A stretch of 64,000 bases of DNA from Balaenoptera acutorostrata (GCF_949987535.1 NC_080078.1:50432207-50496206), one strand, 5' to 3'. Counted from the stretch's first letter, positions 11,211 through 24,682 are shown. Translations and numbers: made by a program. The notes: generated by a model not told the origin, from the letters alone.

Positions 11211-13869
11211 ATGACGACACCACTGAGGAAAGAAGGACAGCAAAGGGAGGGAGGTGTGCAAGCCGAGAGGGCCTCTGGCCCCCCCGTGGGAGGCCGACTT
11301 CACCCGACCTGAGGGGTGGGCCGTCTCAGAGCAGGAAGGAAAACTCGATGCCGTCCTCTGAGGCTGCCATGAGCTGGACTTGGTTCTTTCTGGTGAAGGA
11401 CACAGAGTCCACACATCTTTTCAGCTGCTCCAAGGCCTGAGGGCAACACTTCACAAAAAAGGAGCCAAGGATGACGTGGTTTCCCGCCTCAACCCCTGAA
11501 TGGCTGCTGGGTCTGGCCTGCACTCTGGGCCCTGTTTGGAGGTCCAGAAACTGAAGAGCCCTTGAGAAACAGCCCTGAGAAGGCCATTCATGGGACTCTA
11601 GCGAAAGGCCTGGCAAGCCGACAAAGGCTCCTTACAGAGAGTAGGAGGTGGGCCAGGGAGGTCTAAGGCAGCCGTGTCCCCAACCCCCCCGGCTTGTCCA
11701 CTACTCAGTGTCACTCCCTCCACCCAAGGAAGTCCACTGCTTTCCTTTACCCTCCTTCCAAAGACTTTGCCTCTCAGAGGAAACGGTAGGTCAGTCTCTG
11801 TCTCCTCGCCCCACGGCCCTTTTCCTTCCCTCACTTATTTTGCCTGCACCATCCTGATTCTAGTCACATCCGTGCTCATTTCCGAAGCTGTCATGAGTTG
11901 GAGGCCAAGGTGACCTGTGTATGTGGAAGATTTGGTTTTCTCAATCTAATAACTGTTTACCTGGAAAGGTGGAAGTTTCTCTGCAGTTACAGGGAAGAGC
12001 TTAGTTCATTTCTTTCCTGACTTCTGAACTCGGTCTGAATAAATGAAACACTAAAGAACGGCAGTAAAACCCACCACAAACATCCAAAATCCACCCCAAA
12101 TAAGAGTTTTCTTGCACATTTGGTCAGTCAGGACACGGGAATCTTACTGGAAATGGTTGCAGTCTTCGCTCTGCTTGATTAAGCTTTCTCGGGAGCTGTC
12201 TGTATAGGGACGTGCCTTTCTCCTGAGTGGAGTGGAAGGGGGCAGGGAAGGGGGATGAGAACCTTAAACATTGTGTAGCTGGGAAGAGGTTTGGCCTGGG
12301 AGATGCTCAAATTCAGCCCGGGTTTCTGATTGGGTGGATGACAGCCAATCTCTGGGAAGCCACCGGCTCCCAAGGCTCCCATTCACACTGGATGTTATAT
12401 CTCCAACCCAACTGTACCTACAGTCATGGGATTTTTCTAAGGGGAAGCCTGATTTTTCTAAGGCATGAGCTGCTTCTCTCTTGATTTCTGATAAACCCAT
12501 GTGGCAGATAAATCCGACATTTGAGGAAGGAATGCAGTTCTTCCCCAAATTTAGCAACTCTTTCAGCAATAGAGGCTCTGGCTGGTTACTAATAGTAACC
12601 AAGTACAGTTCCTCCGTGGGGAATGCAGGATCTGGGATACTCCACCAGTTAAAACTTTCTGTACTGCGGGAGGGGAACAGAGAGAAAGCAGGGGCTCTGA
12701 CAAGGGAGGGGTTCCTCAGAGAAGAAAGGGACGGAAGCAGAATCAAGGGCATTGCCACATCTCCCCAAAGACCGGAGAGTAAAGAGCTGACTGACAAATG
12801 CACGTGTGAGGTGACAAAGCAGTGTTACAAAGGCCACACGGGATACTTGTTCGGTGATACGGTCACAAAAGACAGAGCCGATTAAGCAAGTGCTCGCCAA
12901 ACAAACCGTAGGAGTTCAGGTGATGTGCCCAGGCCACCAGCGGGTGGGCTCTCCCTAAACTTTTCCACCTGCTGAGCGTCTCCTGGGTGGGTTACAGGTC
13001 AGGGATTCCTGAGGAGATGAGAAAATGAGAAGCTCCCAGTAGAGAAGCTGTGTGAGATTTCCTGCTCACCTGAGACCCCATCCTTTCTCCCTGCTCCAGC
13101 CAACCCTCTATGTCTATCCCCCAAGGGTTGGCTGTGCTGTTATATCCAAGTCCAACTCCCTCTTCCCTTCCTGACCCTCTGAGGGCCAACACTCCCCATC
13201 CTCCTGTACCTGGAAGAAGCTCTTGGACCATCTTAGGTCTCCTGGGGTGTTGCTGCTAATGATGATGAAGACACACAGAGGGAAAGGCTCCTTACCATCC
13301 ACCTCCACAACCTTTACTTGTTTTACTAGGGCCTGGCTTCTGAGTACAACTGTACAGCAGTGCTAAGGGGGATGTAAACAAGAGCGGAAGTGATGCTGTA
13401 AGTGACAAGACAATCTTGCACTGAGGTGTGTACTAACTCCAGGTGAAGGCTCCAGTTTGAGGAGCGGGAGATGATAGGGGGGCAAGATGTGGTCTGAGGA
13501 GAAGCTACAGCTGTGCGTGGAGGATTCGGGACAAGAAACACCTTCTTGTTAGCAGAACCAACTAGTTACCTGGGGAGGAGACCTGCTAAGTGAATGTTTG
13601 GGCAGTTTATGCTGTGAGTACGAGAAAGGGATTCCTTCTCCTCTCCCCTATAAAACAGTCATGTTCACTAATGCTTTTTTGCCCAAGTGGATTCTCCGTG
13701 GGCAACTTCAGCGGGAATTGAGTCTGGGGTCCAAGTTCGAAGGAGCACAGTGTGTTCACGTGGGCCCCTCCAACATTCAGGTGAAATGCTGTGGCCGCCT
13801 GATGGCATAAATGACCCAATCAGCCACCCCCTCCTTATCCACAGCCTTCACCACATGACTTTGCTGCCC
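11211..13869. other. Intergenic, no gene seen
   Basis: The region is moderately GC-rich with several overlapping open frames, the longest 179 codons on the minus strand at 12803-12264. None has a domain, codon pattern or exon structure that I recognise, and opposite-strand frames cover the same bases. I treat them as chance. Confidence 0.45.
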
Positions 13870-14205
13870 TTTTCAGTAAAGAGGTAGAGTCTAATTCCCC
13901 ACCCCTTGCATCTGCGTGGCCTTCTGACTTGTTCTGGCCGACAGAACACAGCATAAGTGATGACGTGCAAGTTCGGAGACCAAGCCTCAAGAGGCCTTGC
14001 ACGTTTCCTCCTGATGCAGGTGACTTTCCTGTGCCTCGGCCATCGCCACGAGACCACGCCTGGGCTAGCTTTCTGGAGGATGAGTGGCGATCGGAGAAAA
14101 GCCACCCCAGCCAACCCTCACACGTGAGGCCAAGTCAGCAGAGCTGCCAAGACAGCCCACAGCTGTTCCGAACATGGGAGCATAAATGTATTGCAGTGCT
14201 ACACT
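13870..14205 (+). mobile_element. MLT1-type LTR (ERVL-MaLR)
   Basis: Forward blocks include 'ccccaccccttgcatctg', 'cttctgacttgttctggcc', 'cctcaagaggccttgcacg' and 'gggctagctttctggaggatgag', in consensus order. The 3' terminus is not clear. Confidence 0.6.
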
Positions 14206-15879
14206 GAGCTTGTGTGTGTCTGCTATGCATTATTTGTATTTGTATTATTTGCATTATATGTATTATTTGTATTTTGCATTTGTACTTTAACAAATGTATT
14301 TTATGTATGTCATTCTGGGGGTCAGGTTGGAGGTAAGAAGAAGAGAACAGGGAGTGGGGGCTTCAGAACAGGCTGGGCAGGGGCTCCACCAGGACCAGGG
14401 GGCGGGAATATCAGCCTGGGTTTGGAGGCTGGGAGAGGAGGTCCCGCAGGCCGAGTGGCCAGCACGTACTTGAAGCAAGCGGAATGTTAGAGAGACAGGG
14501 CTCAGAACTGGAGTCCCCAACATGGGCAGGCACTGAGACCAGTTAATGGTGATCAGAACTGAAGCAGGTGGCATGGTCCAGTGGGCCAGCGCTGGGACCA
14601 GACACTGATGAAAGGGCTGGGGCTATGAACTCGGGGGTGCAGGTGGAGGGCTGGGGGGTACAGAGAGATTGACGAAGAGTGAGCTCAACAAACAGAGCTC
14701 AGGGTCAAGAAGTCAGGGAGTCAGAGGCTGGGCCTTCCGAAACCCCTAGTTTATTTCATCCACTAACGCAGACTGGGGTTGTTTGGGGTGAGCTTCAGGG
14801 TTCATGGGTTCGGAACGTAAGCATCAGACTGATTTCAGGGTGTGCCTGTGGTGCCAGAGCCCCCAGCAGGGAACAGGGTGCTGAAGCTAAATGTCCATGT
14901 GGGTGTATTTTTTTCAGCACATTTTCTACACCAGGGGTTCTCAACCTTTCATGGGCATCAGAGTCCCTCATACCTGCTCTCAGCTTCACATAAACGCGAC
15001 TGGCCCCTGAATGAGAATCTCTGGGGGGTAAGGCTCCTGAGGGCTTATTTTGCAAAACAGAGAACCCAGAACAAGGGACCAGAAACTAACTTCCAGGAAA
15101 CCAAGGCCCAGCACTGGCTCAGGACTAGGTAAGCCTACAGATGGAGGACATCGTGGGGAGGGCAGGTGGAGAGCCACCCACAGTGGGGGACACGGACTCG
15201 GAGATGCCGGGGCTTCTGACACACCTGTGTTTACCTGAATAAAAACAATTAGCCCTTCAAATATTCCCTGTAATATTCACATCACTCATAATGAAGGTCA
15301 AACCTGCTTTCAACACACAGCAAATAATGTCAAAGCTAAAACTGATTTTAATCCCCAAATACTTGGAGAAGGGGTTATATCCAAAATTGTCTGAGACTGT
15401 AAGCCAAGAAAAAAGAGCTTATTTTGACTCCAGCAGAACTAGCAAAGGCGACATTCTTTCACCTGCAAAATGACTCCTTCTGGAAGACGTCTTCAAAAGG
15501 TCTTTCGAAAACCCGCTGTGTACTCTTTTACAGAGTAATTTTCTGAATCCTAATTTCCTAGCTTTGAAGGCATCTGACATGCTAGAATCCACCTACCTCA
15601 GTTGTCTCTCATTAACATGACAGAATTTAAATACTTACTAGACATACAGCTAAAATATGAGAATTCTTCAACAATATAGCTCTTTGTAACTTTATATACT
15701 CCCTACCTATTGGCCATAGTTTATTTAAAAGAACAGCAACAAAATGACCCTTTTTAATTGTCTGCATTGACAACTTTTTAAAAGTGTGTGTAAACTAAAA
15801 CTGGTTCACATAAAGGCACATATGAGGAAAATGCATGGGTTTAATTTGTGGCCTTTTATATTTTGTTTCACTTAACACT
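14206..15879. other. Intergenic, no gene seen
   Basis: A low-complexity (ttgtattattt)-like tract occupies about 14225-14310. A possible worn MER5-type hAT fragment lies near 14936-15040 ('ggggttctcaacctttcatgggca'). No gene is supported. Confidence 0.4.
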
Positions 15880-16095
15880 TTTATGATACTTCCTGTTTGC
15901 CAGGTACTGTCACAAGTGCTTTAGAAATATTAATCATCATAATAACCCTATTAGGAAGCACTATTATTACTGCTGTCTTTCTTGAGGAAACTGAGGCTCA
16001 GAGAGGTTAAGTAACTTGCCTGAATTTACATGCAGCTAGAGCTTCAAATCCAGGCAGTCTGCCTGCAGTCTAAGTTATAAGCCAGCACCCTAAGT
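15880..16095 (-). mobile_element. MIR SINE, nearly full length, reversed
   Basis: The reversed MIR core is clear: 'gaggaaactgaggctcagag' then 'aggttaagtaacttgcctg' near 15985-16025, followed by 'caggcagtctgcctgcagtc'. It is preceded by the 'gccaggtactgtcacaagtgc' block. Confidence 0.85.
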
Positions 16096-16419
16096 TGACT
16101 CTCTTTGTTTTTCCTTCTTCCTAAAAGAATCCTAGAATCAAGGATGGGTACCTATAAACCATCTACAGAGGATGGTAAGAGTAAAAACTGTTTTCTTTCC
16201 CTTTCCATAAGGTTAAATATAAAGCAAGAGGCTTCATTCCAACTTCACAAGCCCCCTTTTGACTGGATGTCACAGCCACTGCAGCCCGGTTGTCTCTCCT
16301 CAATGTTTCTAGAATCTTCATCCTTCTCTCCATTTCCCGGCCCCCTTTGATCTTTGCTTGCATTACTCACAGCCCTACCCTCTCCTCCTGCCTCCAGTCT
16401 AATCCAGTCTACCCTTCCC

Positions 16420-16905
16420 TAAGTTCAGAAAGACGTTTTTAAAACACGAAACTGCCGTCTCATCTCAAACCTCTTCAATGTCACTGCTTTTTCCTGTGGA
16501 TAAAAGCCAAATAATTCAGCCCAATATGTGAAGTGCTCCACGTTCCTGCCCGGTTCATCATCCTGCTCCAAGGCTGGCACACAGCAGACGGCCTCGTTCT
16601 CCCACGGGTACCCTTTACTTGAGCCATATCCAGCTGTTCCCAATCCTATCCCCCTGCTGTTTCTCTCCTGGAATTCCCTTCATCCCTATCCCTTCCCTCT
16701 AATTTGCGTCATCAGTCTACACTAGATAATTCTGCACTAGATAATTCTAATGCATCCTTCAAAACCCAGCTCAAGCATCACTTTTTCTTCCACCCAAGGC
16801 TGATTGGTCCACCCAAGGCTTTCCATTGGTCCCATAGTAGCCAAGCCATTTCTCTACTGCCCCTTAACCCTACTGGTTTATTTTTGTACCGGCCCCTCCC
16901 TGACA
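16420..16905 (+). mobile_element. L2 LINE fragment (3' end region)
   Basis: Forward L2-like blocks appear in order: 'catctcaaacctcttcaatg', 'ccttcaaaacccagctcaagc' and 'catcactttttcttcc'. This matches the recalled 3' region of L2. It has no intact reading frame. Confidence 0.55.
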
Positions 16906-16921
16906 CATCACTCACTTAGAT

Positions 16922-17110
16922 GGGTGCTACTCAAAGTATGATCTGCGGACAACAGTGTCGGTCAGCATCATGTGGACGCTCCTTGAGAGGCAATTTCTCA
17001 GGCCCCACCCAAGACCAACCCAATCAGAGGGCAGAGGCCAGCAATGCACAATCCTCTGTGCTAACAGCACAGCAGCACTGCACTGGACCAGAAGCTTCTG
17101 AAAGCACTCA
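16922..17110. mobile_element. MER5A-type hAT (Charlie) element
   Basis: The sequence has 'tactcaaagtatgatctgcgg', 'agcatcatgtggac' and 'tctcaggccccacccaagacc', in MER5A order. It is a non-autonomous DNA transposon remnant. The far end is uncertain. Confidence 0.6.
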
Positions 17111-17717
17111 CCTTGTCTCCTAGCACCTCTTACTGCCTGGGATGAAACAAAGAATCCACGAATGATCAATGAATGAATGAACGTTGAGTTAATCCTCTGA
17201 ATGATTCATTAAACCTGATATGTCTTTCCTGGGGAGCTACATTATCCAAGAAACAGTAAATACTAAAAACTCTTTAGTCCACTTATGCCTCCAAATATTC
17301 TTAGAATTGAAATTTTTCTTGAACTTTGAATTGGATAAGGCTCAGGTGTTCTGAGGGTTTGTTTCAGCACTATTGGAAGAGATGCTGAAATAACTTTTAA
17401 GTTCAGGGCTGGTTAAGGCATACACAAAAGTGGAAATTCCATAAGATGCATAGAATGTCTCTCAAAAAGTACATTTTTATGTATTCTACTATATAGCAGA
17501 AGGTACTACCCTCCATTTCAAGCTTTGAAAGATTGTTTGAAGCTTCCTTAAATAGTCATTATCTTCCCTTTGATTATATTTTGAACGTAATAGTTTAGGA
17601 ATGAAAATGCAAATTGTACAGCCACAGTAAAGACTGCTATATATCATAATATTTCACAGACTTTTCCAGTTTCTCACAAAACAGTCTTTATGCTGTATGC
17701 TATTGCAGCACTTATTA
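17111..17717. other. Intergenic, no gene seen
   Basis: AT-rich unique-looking sequence with no supported gene or repeat. Confidence 0.45.
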
Positions 17718-17731
17718 AAATTAACAAGGCC

Positions 17732-18587
17732 TACAATGAGGTAACACCTCACACCAGTCAGAATCGCCATCATCCAAAAGTCTAAAAGTAACAAATGCTG
17801 GAGAGAGTGTAGAGAAAAGGGGACTCTCCTACACTTCTGGTGGGAATGTAAATTGATGCAGCCACTATGGAAAACAGTATGGAGGTTCCTCAAAAAACTA
17901 AAAATAAAGTTGCCATATGATCCAGCAATCCCACTCCTGGGCATATACCTGGACAAAACTTTAATTGGAAAAGATACATGCACCCCTGTTCATAGCAGCA
18001 CTATTTACAATAGCAAAGACATGGAAGCAACCTAAATGTCCATCAACAGATGAGTGGATAAAGATGTGGTATATATACAATGGAATAGTACTCAGCCATA
18101 AGAAAGGATGAAATAATGCCATTTGCAGCAACGTGGATGGACCTAGAGATTACCATACTAAATCAAGTAAGTCTGAAACAGAATACCATATGGTATCACT
18201 TATATGTGGAATCTAAAATATGACATAAATGAATTTATCCAAGAAACAGAAACAGACTCACAGACAGAGACAGACTTGTGGTTGCCAAGGGGGAGGGGGT
18301 GGGGGAGTGATGGATTGGGAGTTTGAGATTAGCAGATGCAAACTATATAGATATACAACATAGTATATATAGTATATATATATACTATATGGATACTATA
18401 TGGATAAACAACAAGGTCCTACTGTATAGCATAGGGAACTATATTCAATATTTTATAATAAACCATAATGGAAAAGAATATGAAAGAGAATATATATACG
18501 TATAACTGAGTCACTTTGCTGTACAGCAGAAACTAACGCAACATTGTAAATCAACTATAATTCAATAAATTTTTAAAAAATTAAATT
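17732..18587 (+). mobile_element. 5'-truncated L1 (3' end) with target-site duplication
   Basis: The L1 ORF2 C-terminal region is legible: 'gagagtgtagagaaaagg', 'tggtgggaatgtaaattg' and 'ccagcaatcccactcctggg'. The 3' UTR of a cetartiodactyl L1 follows and ends at 'caataaatttttaaaaaa'. A 14-bp duplication, aaattaacaaggcc, flanks it at 17718-17731 and 18588-18601. An AT microsatellite lies inside at about 18350-18405. The 3' UTR differs from that of the longer L1 at 45.8 kb, so the two belong to different subfamilies. Confidence 0.9.
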
Positions 18588-18601
18588 AAATTAACAAGGC
18601 C

Positions 18602-20690
18602 ACTAGGATGACTTATTTTTAAAATTTTCCAGGTACAATTTCATTCCTCTAAAACAAATTGATGTAAAAGAGATAGTCTATTAAATATAAACTGTTCACC
18701 TAAGTCATAAAAACAAAAAATACACCTTAATTTTGAAATAATTTTCTGTACTGCTGTTGCATTAAGTGAAAAATTCATCCTTAAATTCTAAAGCACAGCC
18801 TCTCTTCACAGCACTTAGCTTCATTACTACCAAGAACAGCTTCAAGAGGAATCAGTAGGAGCAAACTAACATTTCAGTGGTAGTAGTCTAATAGGCAACT
18901 TTAATTATGTCCTGTACACAAAGTACATATTTGACAAAGTAAAGGGTAGGTGTTTTGTTTAACTATATATCTTGAAGTGAGGAACTTGTTAGAAGCTCAA
19001 GTATAAAATAGTAGCATCTGCTGGCAAAACTGCTGTCCAATGGACATTTAAGTAAACAGGCAAATAGAAAACTACCATTATAGGGACATTTAAGATCTGC
19101 ATAAATAGGAATTGCACCTTCCCCACCGCCCTCACTCAAAAAAGGCTCAGAAGAAGAAACAGAGGGGAGATGCCCAGTTGGGAAAAGGTACCCAACGATT
19201 CTTCAGTGACTGATCTACAGATGCTAGTGTCTTACACTGCTTGGTGTGATAAGGTGAACCACTGTCTTCCTCTCTTCCTCAAAAGTATTTTCTTCTCACC
19301 TACCTGACCCTATCTTGGTTGAGAAACTTATCTCACCAGTGCTTAGGTTGGTTATGGAAATAAACAAAGAGGTCCTATTGTTGAAATTTTCCTCTGGTTT
19401 TAGTTTTGTTAGATGATCTATTCTAAAAAGTGGAGGATAACATGAAGTTTTGAGCAAAGGAAATAGTTGGTCAATAAATGTAAATGGCTCAGAAAAAAAT
19501 GCTGAAATCTATTAATTATTGATAGAAATCAAAAGCGTAGTCATCTACTGCAGCATCTCAAAGGCACGTGCAGCCCTCTCTAACAAATACTTAAGGTACC
19601 CCTGGTTTTCAGGGCCATCTGCTTGTTTCGGCCTTTAAGTTTCATGCTATTTAGTTCCTCAGGAATGCTTTTCTCCTTCCTGTTTTTTTCCCAAGTTTAA
19701 GTCCATGGCTTTTGTAGGCAAGCCAAAGAGTCAACTGGGAAGAAAGTGTAATTTCAATGACATTTTGATCCTGAGTGCCAACAGAAGAGGAGGATCATTT
19801 CCAATTGTCTTGGGATATTGAAAACAAACACATGTGGATTAAGTTTAAAGAGCACCAGAAGAGATAATGACTAAGACTTTCCTGGATTAAAGATCTTTGC
19901 AATCCAGGTTGTATCTGTAATTACGCTGATGAGAATGGGTATTTCCAGTTCTCTTACTCTTTGGAATAATTCCAAAAATCCTTTGAGTAGGTATGCTATA
20001 GAAACTGAACTATGAGTAGATGAAGTAGTTAAGCAAATACACAGGGTTTCATAATAAACTCTAGTATAAAAGTAACAGAAAGCTGTGGTAAAAAAAAAAA
20101 ATGTACATGTGTGTATAATTATATATGAGTGTGTGTGTGTATATATGTACTTGATATAGGGAAATATAATGGAAAACTAGTTGAGGACATAAAAATTATA
20201 TTCACAATTGTCGTATGACATTTATCTTTTTTATTCCTAGATGTAAGCAATTATAACAAAGCAGGAATAAGCAGCAGCACTGGTCACATCTAAAGCTAGA
20301 TGTGATCTGGTGTCAACAGCCCAGAGTACAGGGAGATCTACAAGACATTTGAGCAACTCTACCCAGAATGCCAGCCAACCACAAACTCCATTCCTGGAAT
20401 ATAAATGTATCCATTCACTCCCTCTCATCAACTTAACAGTCAGGCTTTCCACAATGCAACTGATTAACATATTCATTGTTCTTGTATGCTTTTGCCTCAG
20501 ATTTTTACTTCTTTAGGGATCAAGGATATGTGAATAACTTAGCAAACAAATGCTCCTGAAAAAACCATCTCTGTAAAATATAAGTGGCACCAAAAGTGCC
20601 AGAATGAGTTTTTTTTTTGTTGTTTTTTTTTTTTTTTTACTATTTCAAGGGACCTACAAAAATGCTAAGGAAAACAAATCTATGAACCAG
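18602..20690. other. Region downstream of BTBD3, no gene seen
   Basis: AT-rich DNA past the predicted polyadenylation site. A (tg)n/(ta)n tract lies near 20100-20150, and a thymine-rich run at 20610-20638. The short open frame at 20310-20516 has no recognisable features. Confidence 0.45.
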
Positions 20691-20691
20691 T

Positions 20692-20702
20692 TTTATTTTA
20701 TT
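20692..20702 (-). terminator. BTBD3: Probable BTBD3 polyadenylation signal (two overlapping AATAAA)
   Basis: On the minus strand the bases read AATAAAATAAA, two overlapping canonical hexamers. T/GT-rich sequence (TTTGTTTTCC) follows downstream. The position about 2.95 kb past the stop codon suits a long 3' UTR. Alternative upstream sites exist, for example an AATAAA on the minus strand near 21711. No transcript evidence is available. Confidence 0.55.
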
Positions 20703-23649
20703 TTCACTTAACATGATTATATACATTCATGTGTCTAACAAGATCTGCACTGTTACATTAAAAATACAGTACAATAACATTCAACATGAGGTACTTCATA
20801 TTTATATATTTTTCCTTCATAAATAATGCTGTAAGCTACTGAATTCAAGCACACTGATGCACAAGTGGCTAGTGTCTTGAATTAGCGAGCTTATTTAAAC
20901 ACCTTAAAAAAAAAGACAGTTCAGTGCAACAGTTATGTAGAAATTAGACCATTTACTTAAATACTATATTAAGATATGCTTAAAGAATGTTACATTAGAA
21001 CTGCTAGCCTAGTTCCCCTTATCCCCAGGATATAAACAATGACAAAGACTGCCAGATACATTGGGAAAAGCATCTATAGGGCATTGTTTAATAAAGTTGC
21101 ATTTATACACTACAGTTGCCCGCCTTGTCAGAACAATGGTTTCTAGTTTTAAAAGCTACAAAATTTGAGATTACCAAAGAAAATAAAGCAAGCACATTAG
21201 CCTTAATTCCATGTCATTGAAAATGCAGAAGGGAGAATAGGATTTAAAAGATAAAGTTTTCTTGTTTTAAATACAACTTTCAAATTTAACCCACAGATCT
21301 TGGCACCAGCCAATCAGATGATGGATGGGTTTTGTTTTTTTTTTTCTTTTTCAGGTGATAGTAATTAATATAAAATTAAGTTCTTCCACACCTAGTGTAC
21401 AGGATCTCACGTGGCTCTCACCCAGCGGTTCCCCAGCCTCTGGAGGGCAGCTACTAACAGGAGCACTGACCATGGGTGTTACTGAATGAACAATCTTCAC
21501 TCTAAGGTTATCACACCCACCGCCAACAATCTGATATGATGAAATTAGTGCTAAATAAAGTTTCTTCTCCTCTGGCTTAAAAATGAGTGCCTTCCAATTA
21601 GGTATATAGTCTACCAATTTGCAAAGTAACTATGAGTTACCGAAATGTTTAACCATAATTTATAAATAATACCCTTTGTAGAAGCATTTTTTAAATTGAA
21701 AACGTACCTTTATTTCATAGTTTGCCAAAAACTACTGTCATCTTGCTAATAAGAAATAATTGTTAGATAATTTTGGAAAGTTGTCCTGGGAATACTCATC
21801 TATAATCACCATGATAGCTTTTGATCATCTGCGCTAACACACATAGGTAATGGTAAAGGTGATTAAAACGTTTCCCGTAATCCAGTGTTCTCCTCCATCA
21901 GGGAAGCTGGCCGAAGCAACAAGCCCACGTCTACAGGGGGACTAGTGGCCCAGAAGCACAGGCAGTCACTCACTGGGGCCCAGCTGGGGCCAGCAGGGGG
22001 ACCATTTCTGTCCCAGCCCTCACTGACCAGGCAGGGAGGAGACAATTCCTGAGCTGGCACGCACCTGAACGCGCACGGGCACCCACGCACACACCCACCC
22101 CAGGACTAACCCCTGCTCCAGAGCCAGCTTCGGGCTCACAGAGCAGGAGAAGGAGGCGGCCAGCGACCACACTCTGGGTGGCGGGGAAGCCATCTCAGGA
22201 TCACGCTGGGCAGAAAAGCTGCCCAGAAACACATGGATACTTCAACTGGGAGTGAACACAGTGGACACCACCAGGGTCACGGGCACTAAGCCAGCACAAG
22301 CCTTCGCTGAAAGAGAATGTTTTGATGAGCTTTTCCCTCCTTTGTTTACATTATCCGTGGACAAATAAGAGAGCTGGATGTGATGCTGAGGCAGTGACTA
22401 TTAGGTATCATCAAGTGTATCGCTCTAGACCATTTTCTAAAAACCCTGCAGGCATATATTGGCACTTTAAGATGGCCAGAGGCCAGATTCTAGCAGTCCA
22501 GGAACAGGACAGAATTATAATTAACTAAGAAGATACAATGTGGTCAAAGTAGATCCGGTGAAGTACATTTCAGATTAAAAAAAAAAAAATCAATTAATAA
22601 AATATCTTATTACATTAACATGTGGTGCTACAAAACTAATTGTTATTCTATTCATCTAAAGAATTGTTTGGTCCTCTTTTCATGGGAAAAAGGGAATAGG
22701 AATGCTATACAGTACAACTTTTGAAAACCCGCAAATGGCAGGGATCAGAATCTAAGCAGGGAAAAGGGTCTGACTTTTTCAAACTCTGTGTTATAATATG
22801 TCATCAATTAAAGTATTTGTCGTATGGGACCTTTTTTAGGCTTCCTTTTAAAACCGTTTTAGTTTAAATTAAAAGGCCTGCAACTTTTTCCTAATGACAA
22901 TAAAATTTTATAATTTAGTTACTTCTAAAAGAAGTCTCTGTACTGCAATATTCTGTCTTCTAAACTAAAAGAATATAAATCTGTTTGTAGCAAAAGTCAT
23001 GACCTAAAACTTCAAATTTCTTACTTGCTTACTTTACATTGACACTTTGCAGTTTAAAATTTAACAATCTTATGAATTTAGGATTTAAGAAAAAGCAATG
23101 CCCAAAAGTAAAATATTTAAAAGGAAATAAAATAAGAAGGTAAAGGTGACTACTGTCTACTTTCTAAATTATTAATTATGAAGCAAAACGTCTTTCAAAA
23201 TTGTACACTGAGGTTTATCTGATTTTCGGGAAGTGAGGGGTTCTGTTTAAAAATAATTCTTGTTATTGTTATTTTAGACTATTTATTCCTATTTAAAATA
23301 AAGCCCAAAAGGGAATTTGAGGTGATCTGAAAATCTTCCTAAGAGGGACAAAACTGGGAGGTCAGTGGGGCAGTTGGAAAAGAACTCAAAAATCTCCCCA
23401 GATGTATAGATCCAACTCTAAGAACCACAAGCCTTGATGAGAACTTGGCTCTTTTAGGCATAGAGTTAAAAGCTGAATGCCGCATTTTTGTCTGTACATA
23501 ATTAAAAGGTTGAAAGAAATTAGAACCTGCCTACAGCTCCGTTCATTACAAATTACCTGCGCTGATCGCATATCTGCAGCTGAGCTAAGCATCAAGCAAG
23601 GAGGAGTGTGGTGTGCACCTCAGAGCCCACACTGCTCCGGGAAGCGTGC
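20703..23649 (-). other. BTBD3: BTBD3 3' untranslated region (predicted)
   Basis: This stretch lies between the BTBD3 stop codon and the predicted polyadenylation signal. It is mostly AT-rich and free of recognisable young repeats, as expected for a conserved long 3' UTR. A GC-rich pocket at about 21880-22240 stands out, with a CTCF-like core at 21990-22003. The extent is inferred from the signal position only. Confidence 0.55.
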
Positions 23650-24682
23650 TCAAGCGTAGAATATAAGTTCGGGGATCTGCCCCCCCTGCACCCCGGTGCC
23701 GTTGGTGCTGTCCGACGAGCACTGGAACTGGACGGTGACTTTGCCACACTGAACTTCCGTCATGCCTTCCTGTCCAAAGTAGCTGAGCTCATTGCCGTCC
23801 AGGATCACACTGGCCGTGTAGAAGGTGTCCGGCTCAATCTGCACCGGGTACTCAAACCACACGGGGAAGGTGTTGCTGGAGCCGTCTGAGAAGTACTTGC
23901 TCAAGTTCTGCCCCAGGACGACGCCCTGCCGCTTGAGTTCGATCTTGGCGCTGTACTCGGCCGAGCCGCAGCTGGAGCCGTACAGCCCGAAGCCCGCGAT
24001 GAACACCCTCTTGTCGACGGCGAACTGGATGCTGTCGCAGCGGCCCCGGTAGCGCCACTGGTTGCTCCGGTAGGCGCACGACTGGAAACGGTGGCAGCGC
24101 TGCGGGACGAGGCCCTTGCGGGCTTTGCTCACGAACTGCAGCTCGGGCTTCTTGGCCGCGGTGTACCAAAGGAAGATGTCGTTGGTCTCGTTCAGAGTTA
24201 AGACTCCAGACTGTGCAGCACCGTTTGCAAAATCGTCCAGGGCCATGGTCGGGATGCGGATCAAGTAAAGCGCCTTCCCGAGGACCTTGCGCTTGTTTTC
24301 AATGCTCAAAGCCAGATCTTGTCGCTGGCATTCCACTTCAGCCCAGTTGAGAGCTGCCTCGAAAACCACAATTTCTTTGGCATTCAGAGTTTCCCTGCGG
24401 AGGATACTTTCTAGTGTCTGGAAGTCAATATCACAGAACCCCTCAGACTTGAGAGCGAGCTCGGCCTGGGCGTCGATCACCTCCCAGCACCGCTGGGTCA
24501 GGTCCGGCTCCTCAAACAGGCAGCTCTGGGACAGGAGGACACAGGCGTTCTTGGCGCTCAGGCTGGTCTCCAGGAAATTGACGCAGGCCCGGGCAAGGTG
24601 AGGGACGATGTACTTTTTGGCAGCATAAAGAGTGGCCAAGACTGTGTCAGCAGCCAAGTCAATTTCATCACAATAGATGTAT
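23650..24682 (-). CDS. BTBD3: BTBD3 last coding exon (end of BTB, BACK and PHR domains)
   Basis: This exon encodes residues 183-526 of the 526-residue long form and the stop codon. The acceptor on the minus strand is TTTCTTACAG at 24692-24683. The first base completes a lysine codon begun in the previous exon (phase 2). The start holds the end of the BTB fold (YIYCDEIDLAAD...). A BACK domain follows, roughly residues 220-340, with the NACVLLSQSCLFEEPDL segment. A C-terminal PHR domain runs from about residue 375 (CHRFQSCAYRSNQWRY) to the end (IPELIFYA). BTBD3 is an activity-regulated protein that steers dendrites of cortical neurons toward active axons, and BTB-BACK proteins commonly act as cullin-3 adaptors. 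The open frame continues past the acceptor to 24720, but those bases are intronic. Paralogues BTBD6 and BTBD2 share this layout, but the sequence as I recall it fits BTBD3 throughout. Confidence 0.96.

Noticed and set aside
12264..12803. 179-codon minus-strand open frame
   Set aside because: Overlapped by plus-strand frames of similar quality, with no recognisable domain, splice context or codon signal.
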